Source: JAGWBJ01 sp034423015 (GTDB taxonomy: Bacteria; Chloroflexota; Dehalococcoidia; Lucifugimonadales; JAGWBF01). From it: 64,000 nucleotides of DNA. The stretch spans positions 1 through 64,000 of the forward strand of contig DAOUJG010000015.1 in NCBI GenBank assembly GCA_034423015.1, in the 5' to 3' direction. Positions 9,875 through 17,528 of this stretch are shown one piece after another (position 1 is the first letter of the stretch; each line of letters starts with the position of its first letter). The position numbers and the translations under genes were made by a program. The notes under the pieces are model-generated. The model ran no database searches and was not told the origin of the DNA. It saw only the letters and a program-made list of their open reading frames with translations.

Positions 9875-10258
9875 GTGAGCAGAAGAACCGACCGCATCAA
9901 TGGACTGCTGCGCCAGGAGATAAGCCGTCTGCTCTCCCGCGAGCTGAACGACCCCCGGCTCTCGGGCGTCGTCAGCATCACCAGGGTCGAGACATCCTCC
10001 GATCTGCGCGTTTCCCGTGTCTACGTCAGCGTCCTGGGCGGCTCCGACGACAAGGACGCGGTGCTCAAGGGCATCAGCTCGGCGGGGGGGTTCATCCGGC
10101 GGGAGATGCGGGACCGCTTATCCCTGAGGTACATCCCCGACCTGCGGTTCACCCTGGACGAGTCCATGGAGGAGGCCCAGCACATCCAGAGGCTGATGGA
10201 CCGGCTCTCCAGCACCGAAGACTCGAGGGAGGCTGCGGCGCCGGAGGCGGCCGGCTAG
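9875..10258 (+). CDS. rbfA: 30S ribosome-binding factor RbfA
   Basis: This 127-aa protein is the cold-shock 30S maturation factor. Recognisable parts are the N-terminal RTDRINGLLRQEISRLLSRE helix, the DPRLSGVVSITRVETSSDL strand pair, RVYVSVLG, and the C-terminal LRYIPDLRFTLDESMEEA. It is a KH-like fold of usual length. It starts at GTG 9875 with GAGGAG upstream. It sits in its standard place between infB and truB; infB ends 66 bases earlier and truB begins 27 bases later. Confidence 0.95.
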   Translation: MSRRTDRINGLLRQEISRLLSRELNDPRLSGVVSITRVETSSDLRVSRVYVSVLGGSDDKDAVLKGISSAGGFIRREMRDRLSLRYIPDLRFTLDESMEEAQHIQRLMDRLSSTEDSREAAAPEAAG

Positions 10259-10285
10259 GACCCGTGTCCCGTCACTGGAGAGACA

Positions 10286-11278
10286 TTGGCTGACAAGGCG
10301 GCACAGACTCCCCGTAGACCGATGGAAACTAAGAAGGCAGTCAACGGCTTTCTGAACCTGTACAAAGAGCCGGGTCCGACGTCCATGGACGCCGTCCGGC
10401 AGGTGAAGAGGATCAGCGGGCAGCGGAAGAGGGTGGGTCACGGCGGCACCCTGGACCCCATTGCCGAGGGTGTCCTTCCCATCTGCTTCGGCCAGGCCAC
10501 CCGCCTGATGGAGTACGTCACCGAGAGCGCCCGCGCCTACAGGATGGACGTCCGCCTGGGGGCCGCCACGACCACCTACGACAGGGAGGGAGAGGTGGTG
10601 CGGACCGCCGACCCGTCCCACATAGACCGGGAGGCCGTGGAAGCCGCCCTGGAGCCGTTTCGGGGTGAGTTCCAGCAGACCCCGCCCATGTACAGCGCCC
10701 TGAAGGTGGGGGGCAAGCGGCTCTACGATCTAGCGCGGTCCGGGATCGAAGTGGAACGGAAGCCCAGGACCGTCACCATCTCCAGGATAGAGATCGTAGA
10801 GATGGACCTGCCCTCCCTGGTCATTGACGTGAACTGTGGACGGGGGGCCTACATGCGCTCCCTGGCCCACGACCTGGGCGAAGCCCTGGGCTGCGGAGCG
10901 TACCTGGAGGGCCTCATCCGCCTCAGGTCGGGGCCCTTCCTGGTCGAGGACGCGGTCAGGCTGGAAGCGCTGCAGGACGCCGCGGGAGAGAACGGTTGGG
11001 CGAGCCACCTGGAGCCCCCGGACTTCGTCCTCCTGCACATGAAGAGCGTAACGGTGGGTGAGGCGGCGGAGCGCTACCTGCGCAACGGCCATCCGGTCAA
11101 GCTCCCGCCCCATCTGTCGGCCTACGCCGGCTACATGGAGCGATACAGGGCGTACTCCGAGGACGGGCGGTTCCTCGCCGTGGTCCGCTACGAGCGGTCC
11201 AAGAACGAATGGCAGCCCAACAAGGTGTTCACCGTCGACGCCCCGTCACCCTACGCCGGCACCCCCGCCCGGCAGTAG
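10286..11278 (+). CDS. truB: tRNA pseudouridine(55) synthase TruB
   Basis: This 330-aa enzyme makes pseudouridine 55 in the T-loop of tRNAs. The active-site motif GHGGTLDPIAEGVLPI carries the catalytic Asp at about residue 57. KKPxGxTS-like NLYKEPGPTSMDAVRQV, PPMYSALKVGGKRLYDLAR and RGAYMRSLAHDLGEALG are all present, and a PUA-like C-terminal domain follows from about residue 245. The frame opens at TTG 10286 with TGGAG upstream; ATG 10322 is an alternative and would lose 12 residues. It is the last gene of the nusA operon. Confidence 0.96.
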   Translation: MADKAAQTPRRPMETKKAVNGFLNLYKEPGPTSMDAVRQVKRISGQRKRVGHGGTLDPIAEGVLPICFGQATRLMEYVTESARAYRMDVRLGAATTTYDREGEVVRTADPSHIDREAVEAALEPFRGEFQQTPPMYSALKVGGKRLYDLARSGIEVERKPRTVTISRIEIVEMDLPSLVIDVNCGRGAYMRSLAHDLGEALGCGAYLEGLIRLRSGPFLVEDAVRLEALQDAAGENGWASHLEPPDFVLLHMKSVTVGEAAERYLRNGHPVKLPPHLSAYAGYMERYRAYSEDGRFLAVVRYERSKNEWQPNKVFTVDAPSPYAGTPARQ

Positions 11279-11357
11279 CGTTCATGCCGATGACACACCG
11301 GCCTGCGGCCAGAGTGGCCTCCACCGTTTTCCACCTGCCCGTAGGCGTCAATTGTTC

Positions 11358-11385
11358 TTGACAAATCAGCCACAGCATGTATATT
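11358..11385 (+). promoter_or_regulatory. Near-consensus promoter of the small zinc-ribbon gene
   Basis: TTGACA (11358-11363) and TATATT (11380-11385) are separated by 16 bp. The start site should fall near 11392, about 34 bases before the ATG of the DUF5679-like gene. Confidence 0.8.
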
Positions 11386-11425
11386 TGGTAGCTATGGCTG
11401 AGGAGCCTCAAGGAGGGAGAGTGCC

Positions 11426-11569
11426 ATGGAGGCGTACTGCTTCAAGTGCAGGTCCAAGAGAGAGATCAAGGGGCCGCAGCAAGTGACTCTTAAGAACGGA
11501 CGCCCGGCTACCCAGGGTACCTGCCCGATCTGTGGCACCAAGGTCTTCCGCATAGGCAGGGCCGCCTGA
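11426..11569 (+). CDS. DUF5679-like small zinc-ribbon protein
   Basis: This 47-aa protein was found by eye. It has two Cys pairs, YCFKCRSKREI near the N-terminus and GTCPICGTKVFRIG near the C-terminus, separated by about 28 residues including TLKNGRPATQG. This is the layout of the one-domain DUF5679 family, a predicted zinc ribbon that may bind nucleic acid or partner proteins. The start is certain: AAGGAGGG lies at 11410-11417, and a near-consensus promoter is directly upstream. It is transcribed on its own, just after truB and convergent with the PHP gene. Confidence 0.85.
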   Translation: MEAYCFKCRSKREIKGPQQVTLKNGRPATQGTCPICGTKVFRIGRAA

Positions 11570-11606
11570 GACTCCTTGGCACTCAGTTACTCATCCGACG
11601 GCTTCA

Positions 11607-12281
11607 TCAGGTCCTAGAGACCATCGACACCCCCAGTTTCGCCAGGAGGCCCTCGGGGTTCTTATTCAACAAGAGATGGGCCTCCTCGCTATCGAGCCCG
11701 GCGCCTAGCGCCACCTTCCAGGTCATCTCCGGCGTCAGCAGGTCCTCGGGGGCGTGGGCGTCGGAGTCCAAGACGGTAAGGGTCCCGGCTTGGGCGGCAA
11801 CCTTCACGACATGACCATTGGCCAGGCTATGGCCCTTGCGGGCCGATATCTCCAGGAACACCCCCCGCTCCGACGCCAGACGGGCGTCCTCCATCTCGAT
11901 GAGGCCGGGATGCGCCACTATGTCCACCGAGTCCGATAGGATGGCGGCGCGATTGGTCCCCGGCTCCACCGGCTCCACCGGCGTCTCGCCGTGTACCACC
12001 ACAACCTTCGCTCCCAACGCCTTGGCCGCCCTTGCGACCTCGTCTATGTCTTCCTTGGGCACGTGGGTGATCTCCACCCCCGGGAGGGCCAGGATGTCCC
12101 AGCGGGAGGAGGCGGCCCTGCAGTCGGTTACCAGGGTCTTGACGACATACTCGACGTTGCCGGGCCCAACGTGGTCCGTGACGCCTATGACCTGGTAGCC
12201 GCGCACGCTGGCCCGGCGTATTAGCTCGATGGGCGAGAGGACCCCGTCGCTGAGGAACGTATGGGTATGAAAATCAAACAT
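11607..12281 (-). CDS. PHP-domain phosphoesterase (histidinol-phosphatase-like)
   Basis: This 224-aa protein starts with MFDFHTHTFLSDGVLSPIEL, the HxH metal motif of PHP phosphoesterases. It continues with GVTDHVGPGN, VLPGVEIT-like ALPGVEITHV, a VVVHGE strand, DIVAHPG and a final VLDSDAHAPED, all of which carry metal ligands of the trinuclear site. The family hydrolyses phosphate esters such as histidinol phosphate or nucleotides; the substrate is unknown. ATG 12281 is chosen over an upstream in-frame start because GGAGG precedes it and the family begins with this strand. It converges with the small zinc-ribbon gene. Confidence 0.85.
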   Translation of the reverse strand: MFDFHTHTFLSDGVLSPIELIRRASVRGYQVIGVTDHVGPGNVEYVVKTLVTDCRAASSRWDILALPGVEITHVPKEDIDEVARAAKALGAKVVVVHGETPVEPVEPGTNRAAILSDSVDIVAHPGLIEMEDARLASERGVFLEISARKGHSLANGHVVKVAAQAGTLTVLDSDAHAPEDLLTPEMTWKVALGAGLDSEEAHLLLNKNPEGLLAKLGVSMVSRT

Positions 12282-12300
12282 CGCGCCTCCACATAGACAA

Positions 12301-12331
12301 CCGGGCAAGGAGCGTGCGGCTCCTTGCCCGG
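12301..12331 (-). terminator. Terminator hairpin after the NHL gene
   Basis: A perfect 13-bp stem (ccgggcaaggagc, 12301-12313, with 12319-12331) closes a 5-base loop. It lies 28 bases beyond the stop of the minus-strand NHL gene at 12359 and should end the DUF1800-NHL transcript. Confidence 0.75.
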
Positions 12332-12358
12332 CACATCGGTTCCACCGTCAGACCCTGT

Positions 12359-13378
12359 CTAGAGGTTGAACTGGGGGTCTACGTAGTCCTTCTCCTTGAC
12401 GTAGACCTGCAATCGGCTGCGCTGCACCTCGCAGATGACGATCCGCCGCTTGTCGTCGATCTTGACGGCCGCGGGCTCGTCGAAGCGCCACTCCCGCTCC
12501 AGGCTCTTGACCCTCTTTCGGGCCCTGCCCATGTCCGGGTTGGCCACTATGCTTGCCAGCCCCCACTTGGGGAGCTGCTGGGCGTCTCCCTGGAAGGTGG
12601 TCAGGTGCTCGCCGTCGGGTGCGTAGGCCTGCACCACGTCCTCTCCCCAGTCCGCGACGTAGACGTCGCCCTCATCGTCCACCGCCACACCGCTGGGGCG
12701 CCGCAGGGCTCCGTCCCCGCTGCCGGGGGCCCCGAAGCTCATCAGGTAGGTGCCGTCGGGAGAGAACTTCTGCACGCGACTGTTCCGCCAGTCGGCAACA
12801 TATACGTCGCCGTTGCCGTCCAACGTTAGTCCCCAGGCCATGTTGAACTGGCCCTCCCCCGATCCTCCGCTGCCCCACTTGCCAAGGGACTTGCCGTCCT
12901 TGGTAAAGGTCTGGACCCGGTTGTTTCCGCTGTCCACAACCCACAGGTTCTCGTCGACGTCGAAGGCCAAGCCCCAGGGCCGGTCTATCTCCCCGTCCCC
13001 TGAGCCGTGGACGCCCCACTTGTCGACGAAGTTGCCCTCTTTGTCGAAGATGGTGATCCTGTTCAACACCTCGTCGGAGACGTAGAGGTTCTCGTCTTTG
13101 TCCAGGGCGATGGACGTAATCCCGGCGAACTCCCCATCACCTTCCCCCGGCGCGCCGATGTCCATGATGAACTGTTCGTCGCCGAGCTCGCTGCCCAGGG
13201 TGCACTTGGTAATCCTGCTGGAGGCCATGAACTCGCTGGGGCCGTTGACGACGTACACCACGTCGTCCGCCGCCAAGGCAAGGTCCAGCGGGTACCGGAA
13301 GCCTTCGCCCCCGTTGGTCCCCCTGCCTATACAGTGGCTGTAGGTGTAGGTGCGCCCGTACACCGTTCTAGTAAGCAT
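12359..13378 (-). CDS. NHL-repeat beta-propeller protein (partner of DUF1800)
   Basis: This 339-aa protein consists of NHL blades of the form WGxxGSGDGEFxxPxGxAxDxxxNxYVxDxxNNRVQxF, repeated about five times between residues 65 and 280. A C-terminal extension (about 270-339) with a charged ARKRVKSLEREWRF helix ends in RLQVYVKEKDYVDPQ. No signal peptide is apparent. GGGAGG precedes ATG 13378. It lies 56 bases downstream of a DUF1800 gene. The same gene pair in the same order recurs at 50373-52860, where the NHL protein is clearly homologous, including the extension and the RIQVYVKD-type ending. Confidence 0.85.
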   Translation of the reverse strand: MLTRTVYGRTYTYSHCIGRGTNGGEGFRYPLDLALAADDVVYVVNGPSEFMASSRITKCTLGSELGDEQFIMDIGAPGEGDGEFAGITSIALDKDENLYVSDEVLNRITIFDKEGNFVDKWGVHGSGDGEIDRPWGLAFDVDENLWVVDSGNNRVQTFTKDGKSLGKWGSGGSGEGQFNMAWGLTLDGNGDVYVADWRNSRVQKFSPDGTYLMSFGAPGSGDGALRRPSGVAVDDEGDVYVADWGEDVVQAYAPDGEHLTTFQGDAQQLPKWGLASIVANPDMGRARKRVKSLEREWRFDEPAAVKIDDKRRIVICEVQRSRLQVYVKEKDYVDPQFNL

Positions 13379-13434
13379 CTCTCGCCTCCCGAAAGGCTAT
13401 TGCGCTATGGTCCGAGCCTGGGTCGCGAATCGGG

Positions 13435-14856
13435 CTAACCGAACTGGTACTCACGGGAGGCGGCGATGAGCTGGAGCATCTGCAGCACCCGCTGGGTGGA
13501 CCGGTCCGCATCCTGCTGGGAGGCCCAGCTAACGTCCCCACCGGCCCTGGCCTGGGTCAGCAGCTCCTCGTGGGTGACCTCGTTGACCTGGGTCGGACCG
13601 ATGAGGTCGATGCAGGTGTCCACCAGATCCTCGGGGCTGAGGTCTCCCTGCTCCCGGACTCTATCGACGATGTCCCTCACTCCGGGCATACTGATGTCCC
13701 CGACCCGGTCGGCGACGAAGTTGATCCGTCTCACCAGCGAACCGCTGTCGATCCACTCGGCGCCGGTGTGCCATCCCTCGACACTGGGCGGGTCCAGCAG
13801 GGACTGGCCCATGTTGGTCGGCTCCATACCCAGCGCCATGAGGCCGGGCTTGGGAGCGCCCTTGAAGTCGCCCACCAGGTTCATGGTGCCCACCACCACC
13901 TCGGCGGGGCTCTTCACCTTGGCGAAGCGGACGGACTCGGCCTTGAAGAAGTCCGAGTTGAACAGCACCCGCAGCGTCTGCCTCATGTCGTAGCCGGAGC
14001 TCACGAAGGCGTCGCCGATGATGTTGAGGGCCGCGGGGTCCCTGGGGGGGTTGTGCTGCCACGCCGGCACCTGCTCCTCGTCGGCCACGAAGAAGTTGTA
14101 CAGATGGCGGGCGATGAACCTGGCCGTGGCCGGCTGCCGCACGACGATGTCTATGATGTCGTCGCCGTTGAAGTTCCCCTTATGGCCGAGGAAGGTCTTC
14201 TCTCCGTCATCGTGGTCCTCGGGCTTGTATTCGAACTGCCACGGGAAGCGGCCCAGGGGCAGGCGGGGAATCTTGGCCGCGATGGTCCAGCCCGTGAAGG
14301 CCCTGGAGCACTCGAAGACGTCCTGCTCGGTGTAGTTGCCCACACCCATGGAGAACAGCTCCAGCAGCTCCCGGCCCCAGTTCTCGTTGGGCTCGTCCTT
14401 ATGGTTCTCGTTGTTGTCCAGCCAGAAGATCATGGCCGGGTTCTTGGCCAGCTCGACGAGCAGGTCCCGGTAGTTGCCCATCCCGTGGGTCCGGAACATG
14501 TTTATCTGCTCGAGCATCTGGTCACAGTTGTCCACCTTGGAGTTGCCGGTTGCGAAAAGGTGGTGCCAGAAGAGGGCCATCTTCTCCTGCAGGGGCCGTT
14601 CGGTATTGATCATCTGCCACATGTAGTTGGCCTGGCCGTTGTAGGGCACTCCGCCGGGGAGCTTCGCTCCAGGGGCGTGCCGGAACAGGAGGTCCTCGTC
14701 GTTGTCGTCGATGCCGTGCTTCTCCGGCTCCAGCAACTCCTCGACGGTTGCCTCATAGCCCCGGGCCGCTCGCTCCTCCAGCTCGGCGCGGGACGCTCCG
14801 AATCCTGCACGCCTCATGAGGTGGGCCATTAACGCAATATCTTCACTGCCAGCCAT
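13435..14856 (-). CDS. DUF1800 family protein
   Basis: This 473-aa protein is a full-length DUF1800 member: LMAHLMRRAGFGASRAELE at the N-terminus, KMALFWHHLFATGNSK, NENWGRELLELFSMGVGNY, FTGWT, and a C-terminal PPSVEGWHTGAEWIDSG. DUF1800 proteins are of unknown biochemical function and are usually paired with DUF1501 proteins; here the partner is an NHL propeller instead. No signal peptide is evident from the chosen start. ATG 14856 has AAGGAG upstream. It is the first gene of a two-gene operon with 12359-13378 and is expressed from the promoter at 14982-15010. Confidence 0.88.
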   Translation of the reverse strand: MAGSEDIALMAHLMRRAGFGASRAELEERAARGYEATVEELLEPEKHGIDDNDEDLLFRHAPGAKLPGGVPYNGQANYMWQMINTERPLQEKMALFWHHLFATGNSKVDNCDQMLEQINMFRTHGMGNYRDLLVELAKNPAMIFWLDNNENHKDEPNENWGRELLELFSMGVGNYTEQDVFECSRAFTGWTIAAKIPRLPLGRFPWQFEYKPEDHDDGEKTFLGHKGNFNGDDIIDIVVRQPATARFIARHLYNFFVADEEQVPAWQHNPPRDPAALNIIGDAFVSSGYDMRQTLRVLFNSDFFKAESVRFAKVKSPAEVVVGTMNLVGDFKGAPKPGLMALGMEPTNMGQSLLDPPSVEGWHTGAEWIDSGSLVRRINFVADRVGDISMPGVRDIVDRVREQGDLSPEDLVDTCIDLIGPTQVNEVTHEELLTQARAGGDVSWASQQDADRSTQRVLQMLQLIAASREYQFG

Positions 14857-14981
14857 GGTCGCTCCTTTCGGGTGGTTCTCTGAAGGGATCTGGGCACGTG
14901 CCACTCCCGGCACGGCTACAAATCAGGCCCGGCCACTCGCGCCGGGCTGGCCTCCTAAGATCGGAGGTCGCTCACGGTGCT

Positions 14982-15010
14982 ATTCTAGTCCAAACCCCGG
15001 CGCGGGTCAA
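14982..15010 (-). promoter_or_regulatory. Promoter of the DUF1800-NHL operon
   Basis: On the minus strand TTGACC (15010-15005) and TAGAAT (14987-14982) are separated by 17 bp. The start should fall near 14975, about 120 bases ahead of the DUF1800 ATG. Confidence 0.65.
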
Positions 15011-15042
15011 CTTTCATGCCTCCCGCCGCGCGGGATGCGCTA

Positions 15043-16689
15043 TCACCCGCCGCGGAGCGAGAAAGCGGGCTCCAGGCTGGTGATTATCTCCACCAAAGCG
15101 GGCTGCCCCGAGGCCACCACTTGCTGGGCCCGCCGGATGGCGGGGACCACGTCCTCGGGCCTCTCGACCCGCTCGTTGTACCCACCCATGGCCGCGGCCA
15201 CCTCGGCGTAGTTGCCGGACAGCCGGCCGGTCCCGTACTCCCGGGCCGCGACCGGGAACCGGTCGGGACCGTAGATGCCCATACCCGAGTTGTTGTTGAC
15301 GATGGTGAGGATGGGAATGCGCTCCCTGATGGCCGTTTCGAAGTCCAGGCCCACCATGCCGAAGGCGGCGTCTCCCATCACGTTCACGGCCAGCTTGTCC
15401 GGCTCCGCCAGCTTGGCGCCCATGGCCAGGCCGAACCCGTATCCCAGCTGGGTGGACTTGCCCCAGCCGATGAAGGTGCGTGGAGCAACAGCCTCGAAGA
15501 AGGGAGACATCTGGTCCCGTGGACTACCGGAGTCGTGGGTTATGATGGTGTTCTTGCGGTCCAGCGTATGCATCAGGTCCCAGACCACCCGGTACGGGTT
15601 GATGGGCACCTCGTCGGAGGTGAGCTTGGGCATCCACTCCTTCAACCAGCCGTCCTTGACGGCCTTTACCTCCCGGACGACCTCACCGCCCTCCCGGGGA
15701 ACGCTCGACCCTCCCTGCGACCGGACCTCCTGAAGGAGCTGTCCCAACACCAGCTTGGAGTCGCCGATGACCGCGTGGTCGGCCCTGTAGTCCTTGTTGA
15801 TGTCCTCGGCGTCGTTGGTCGAGTGGATGATGGTCTTGCCGCCGGGTATGCCCACGCCGAAGCTGCCGATGGTCAGGCTGCACCCGATGCCGAACACCAG
15901 GTCGCTCTCCTTCAGGAAGTGCACCACCGGGCCCGTCGTCACGGCGCCGCCGGCGCCAATGGACAGGGCATGGTCCTCGGGAAAGGCGCTCTTGCCCGAG
16001 AGGGTCGTCATCACGGGGGCCTGGAGAAGCTCGGACAACTCCCTCAGCTCGTCCCAAGCCTCGGCGTACAAGATCCCCTGGCCCGCGTGGATGACAGGGC
16101 GCCTGGCAGCCAGCAACGCCCTGGCGACCTCCGCCACGTCTGCAGGGTCCCCGGCCGTCCTCCTGGGCGCGACGGGAACGTAGTGGAAGTCGGCTTCGTC
16201 CAGCTCCGCCGACAGGATGTCGGCGGGCAGGTCCAGCATTACGGGGCTGGGCCTACCCATGCGCAGGTGGCTGAAGGCCCTGCGCATCATCTCGGGCACG
16301 CGCTCGACCAGGTTGATCTGGTCCACCCACTTGGTCACGCCCCTGTAGCTTCGCGTGGGGCTGAAGTTCGGCCGCACACCGGTCCGGGACCGGCCGGCGG
16401 CGGCGGGCAGCAGGAGTATCGGGACGGAGTCCGCGTAGGCCTGGGCCACTCCGGCAAAGGCGTTCTCGGCCCCCGCCTGGGCCTGCATGGTGAAGGCGCC
16501 TATTCTGCGGCCGCCGGTGGTGCGGCTGAAGCCGTCGGCCATGTTGACGCCCACGCGCTCCTGGCGGAAGATGATGGGCCGGACTCCCGCCACCGCCACG
16601 GCCTCGGTGAGGGTGCTGAAGGGTATGCAGCCGATGAAATCGACTCCCTCCCGCTTCAGGATGTTGGCGATGGCGTCGGCGCCCTTCAT
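15043..16689 (-). CDS. TPP-dependent enzyme, acetolactate-synthase-like
   Basis: This 548-aa protein has the three domains of TPP-dependent decarboxylases. The N-terminal PYR domain carries the activating Glu in FRQERVGVNMADGFSR (about residue 43). The central domain includes RRPVIHAGQGILYAEA and GIGCSLTIGSFG. The C-terminal PP domain has VNVMGDAAFGMVGLDFETA and IVNNNSGMG for Mg-TPP binding. The family spans acetolactate synthases, oxalyl-CoA and benzoylformate decarboxylases. No regulatory small-subunit gene is adjacent, which argues for a catabolic role. The start is 10 bases after the stop of the radical-SAM-like remnant on the same strand. A second TPP enzyme lies at 17529-19211. Confidence 0.85.
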   Translation of the reverse strand: MKGADAIANILKREGVDFIGCIPFSTLTEAVAVAGVRPIIFRQERVGVNMADGFSRTTGGRRIGAFTMQAQAGAENAFAGVAQAYADSVPILLLPAAAGRSRTGVRPNFSPTRSYRGVTKWVDQINLVERVPEMMRRAFSHLRMGRPSPVMLDLPADILSAELDEADFHYVPVAPRRTAGDPADVAEVARALLAARRPVIHAGQGILYAEAWDELRELSELLQAPVMTTLSGKSAFPEDHALSIGAGGAVTTGPVVHFLKESDLVFGIGCSLTIGSFGVGIPGGKTIIHSTNDAEDINKDYRADHAVIGDSKLVLGQLLQEVRSQGGSSVPREGGEVVREVKAVKDGWLKEWMPKLTSDEVPINPYRVVWDLMHTLDRKNTIITHDSGSPRDQMSPFFEAVAPRTFIGWGKSTQLGYGFGLAMGAKLAEPDKLAVNVMGDAAFGMVGLDFETAIRERIPILTIVNNNSGMGIYGPDRFPVAAREYGTGRLSGNYAEVAAAMGGYNERVERPEDVVPAIRRAQQVVASGQPALVEIITSLEPAFSLRGG

Positions 16690-16699
16690 TGGCTACTCC

Positions 16700-16987
16700 T
16701 TATGAGCCCATTATTATAGTGGCCCTGTCCAGTCCCGCGGCCCTCGTGGAGCCCGGGTACCTGGCGGGATGTATACCCTCGCCCAGCCGCTCCTCGATGA
16801 GCTGGTCGTTGTCGTCGTAGTAGTACCCCTCAACGGACTCCAGGTAGTCGGCCCACCTGGCCGTGCTGCGCTGGATCCTCACGATGGTCGCCACCAGCGG
16901 CATGCCGTACTCGGGAAAAACGGCGTGGGTTACGAGGTTCCAGTACGGCAGCTCGGCGCTGATAAAGGCGACCTTCTCGACCCTCAT
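16700..16987 (-). pseudogene. Internally deleted remnant resembling a B12-binding radical-SAM protein
   Basis: This 95-aa frame opens with VEKVAFISAELPYWNLVTHA and FPEYGMPLVATI, which look like the start of a cobalamin-binding radical-SAM protein. At about residue 35 it jumps to RIQRSTARWADYLESVEGYY and a LIEERLGEGIHPARYPGS tail that looks like the end of such a protein. The whole catalytic core, including any CxxxCxxC, is missing. A good GGAGGA site and a -35/-10 pair (17094-17065) remain. I infer an in-frame internal deletion. The alternative is a genuine small protein. The family assignment is from memory of the N-terminal motif and is uncertain. Confidence 0.45.
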
Positions 16988-17064
16988 GCGGGTCCTCCGT
17001 CTATTCCACCGGAAGCGGAATGGTCTTCGCCTCGGTCCCAGGCTGGCCGTCCCAGGGTGGTATG

Positions 17065-17094
17065 AGTATACCGGAGAGTGTGACGAGGTATCAA
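17065..17094 (-). promoter_or_regulatory. Promoter ahead of the radical-SAM-like remnant and TPP enzyme
   Basis: On the minus strand TTGATA (17094-17089) and TATACT (17070-17065) are separated by 18 bp, about 80 bases upstream of the remnant's ATG. It probably also drives the TPP-enzyme gene downstream. Confidence 0.6.
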
Positions 17095-17149
17095 CATAGG
17101 AACGACGCCTATTGCTCGATACAACTACACCTGCCTGGATCCTGGCTTC

Positions 17150-17500
17150 ATGCCTCCGGGCCGGGGTAATATGTACTACCATGGAGAGGCCTGGACGGTG
17201 AAGTCGACGGGTGGCCCTACACCGGTTAGGTGCGAGCTCTGCCAGCGAGACACGGAGCGCCCCACGTCCCACCACCTGGTGCCGAAGCTCAAGGGAGGCC
17301 GCAAGGGGCCCCAGGCGCGGCTCTGCTCCACCTGCCACAGACAGGTCCACGCCATGTTCACCGAGGGGACTCTGGCCAAGCGGCTGAATACACTGGAGGC
17401 CCTGCGGAGCGACCCAAGGATGGCGGCGTACCTGTCCTGGGTGCGGAAGCGGTCCGGCGGTTCCCAGTTCAGGGTCCGCCGTTGGAAGGGACGATTCTAG
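17150..17500 (+). CDS. HNH endonuclease-like protein
   Basis: This protein of up to 116 aa contains a compact HNH/zinc-finger module: RCELCQRDTERPTSHHLVPK, then RLCSTCHRQVHAMF. That gives CxxC, the HH pair and CxxCHxxxH ligands at about residues 27-66. A basic tail (RVRRWKGRF) follows. Such stand-alone HNH proteins may nick DNA, but many are of unknown role. The start is uncertain: ATG 17150 and ATG 17171 lack good ribosome sites, while GTG 17198 has GGAGAGG about 9 bases upstream. It lies between two minus-strand genes with no evident operon partner. Confidence 0.7.
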   Translation: MPPGRGNMYYHGEAWTVKSTGGPTPVRCELCQRDTERPTSHHLVPKLKGGRKGPQARLCSTCHRQVHAMFTEGTLAKRLNTLEALRSDPRMAAYLSWVRKRSGGSQFRVRRWKGRF

Positions 17501-17528
17501 CCGGGCGCCAGGCCGGTCCGGGCGCCGC

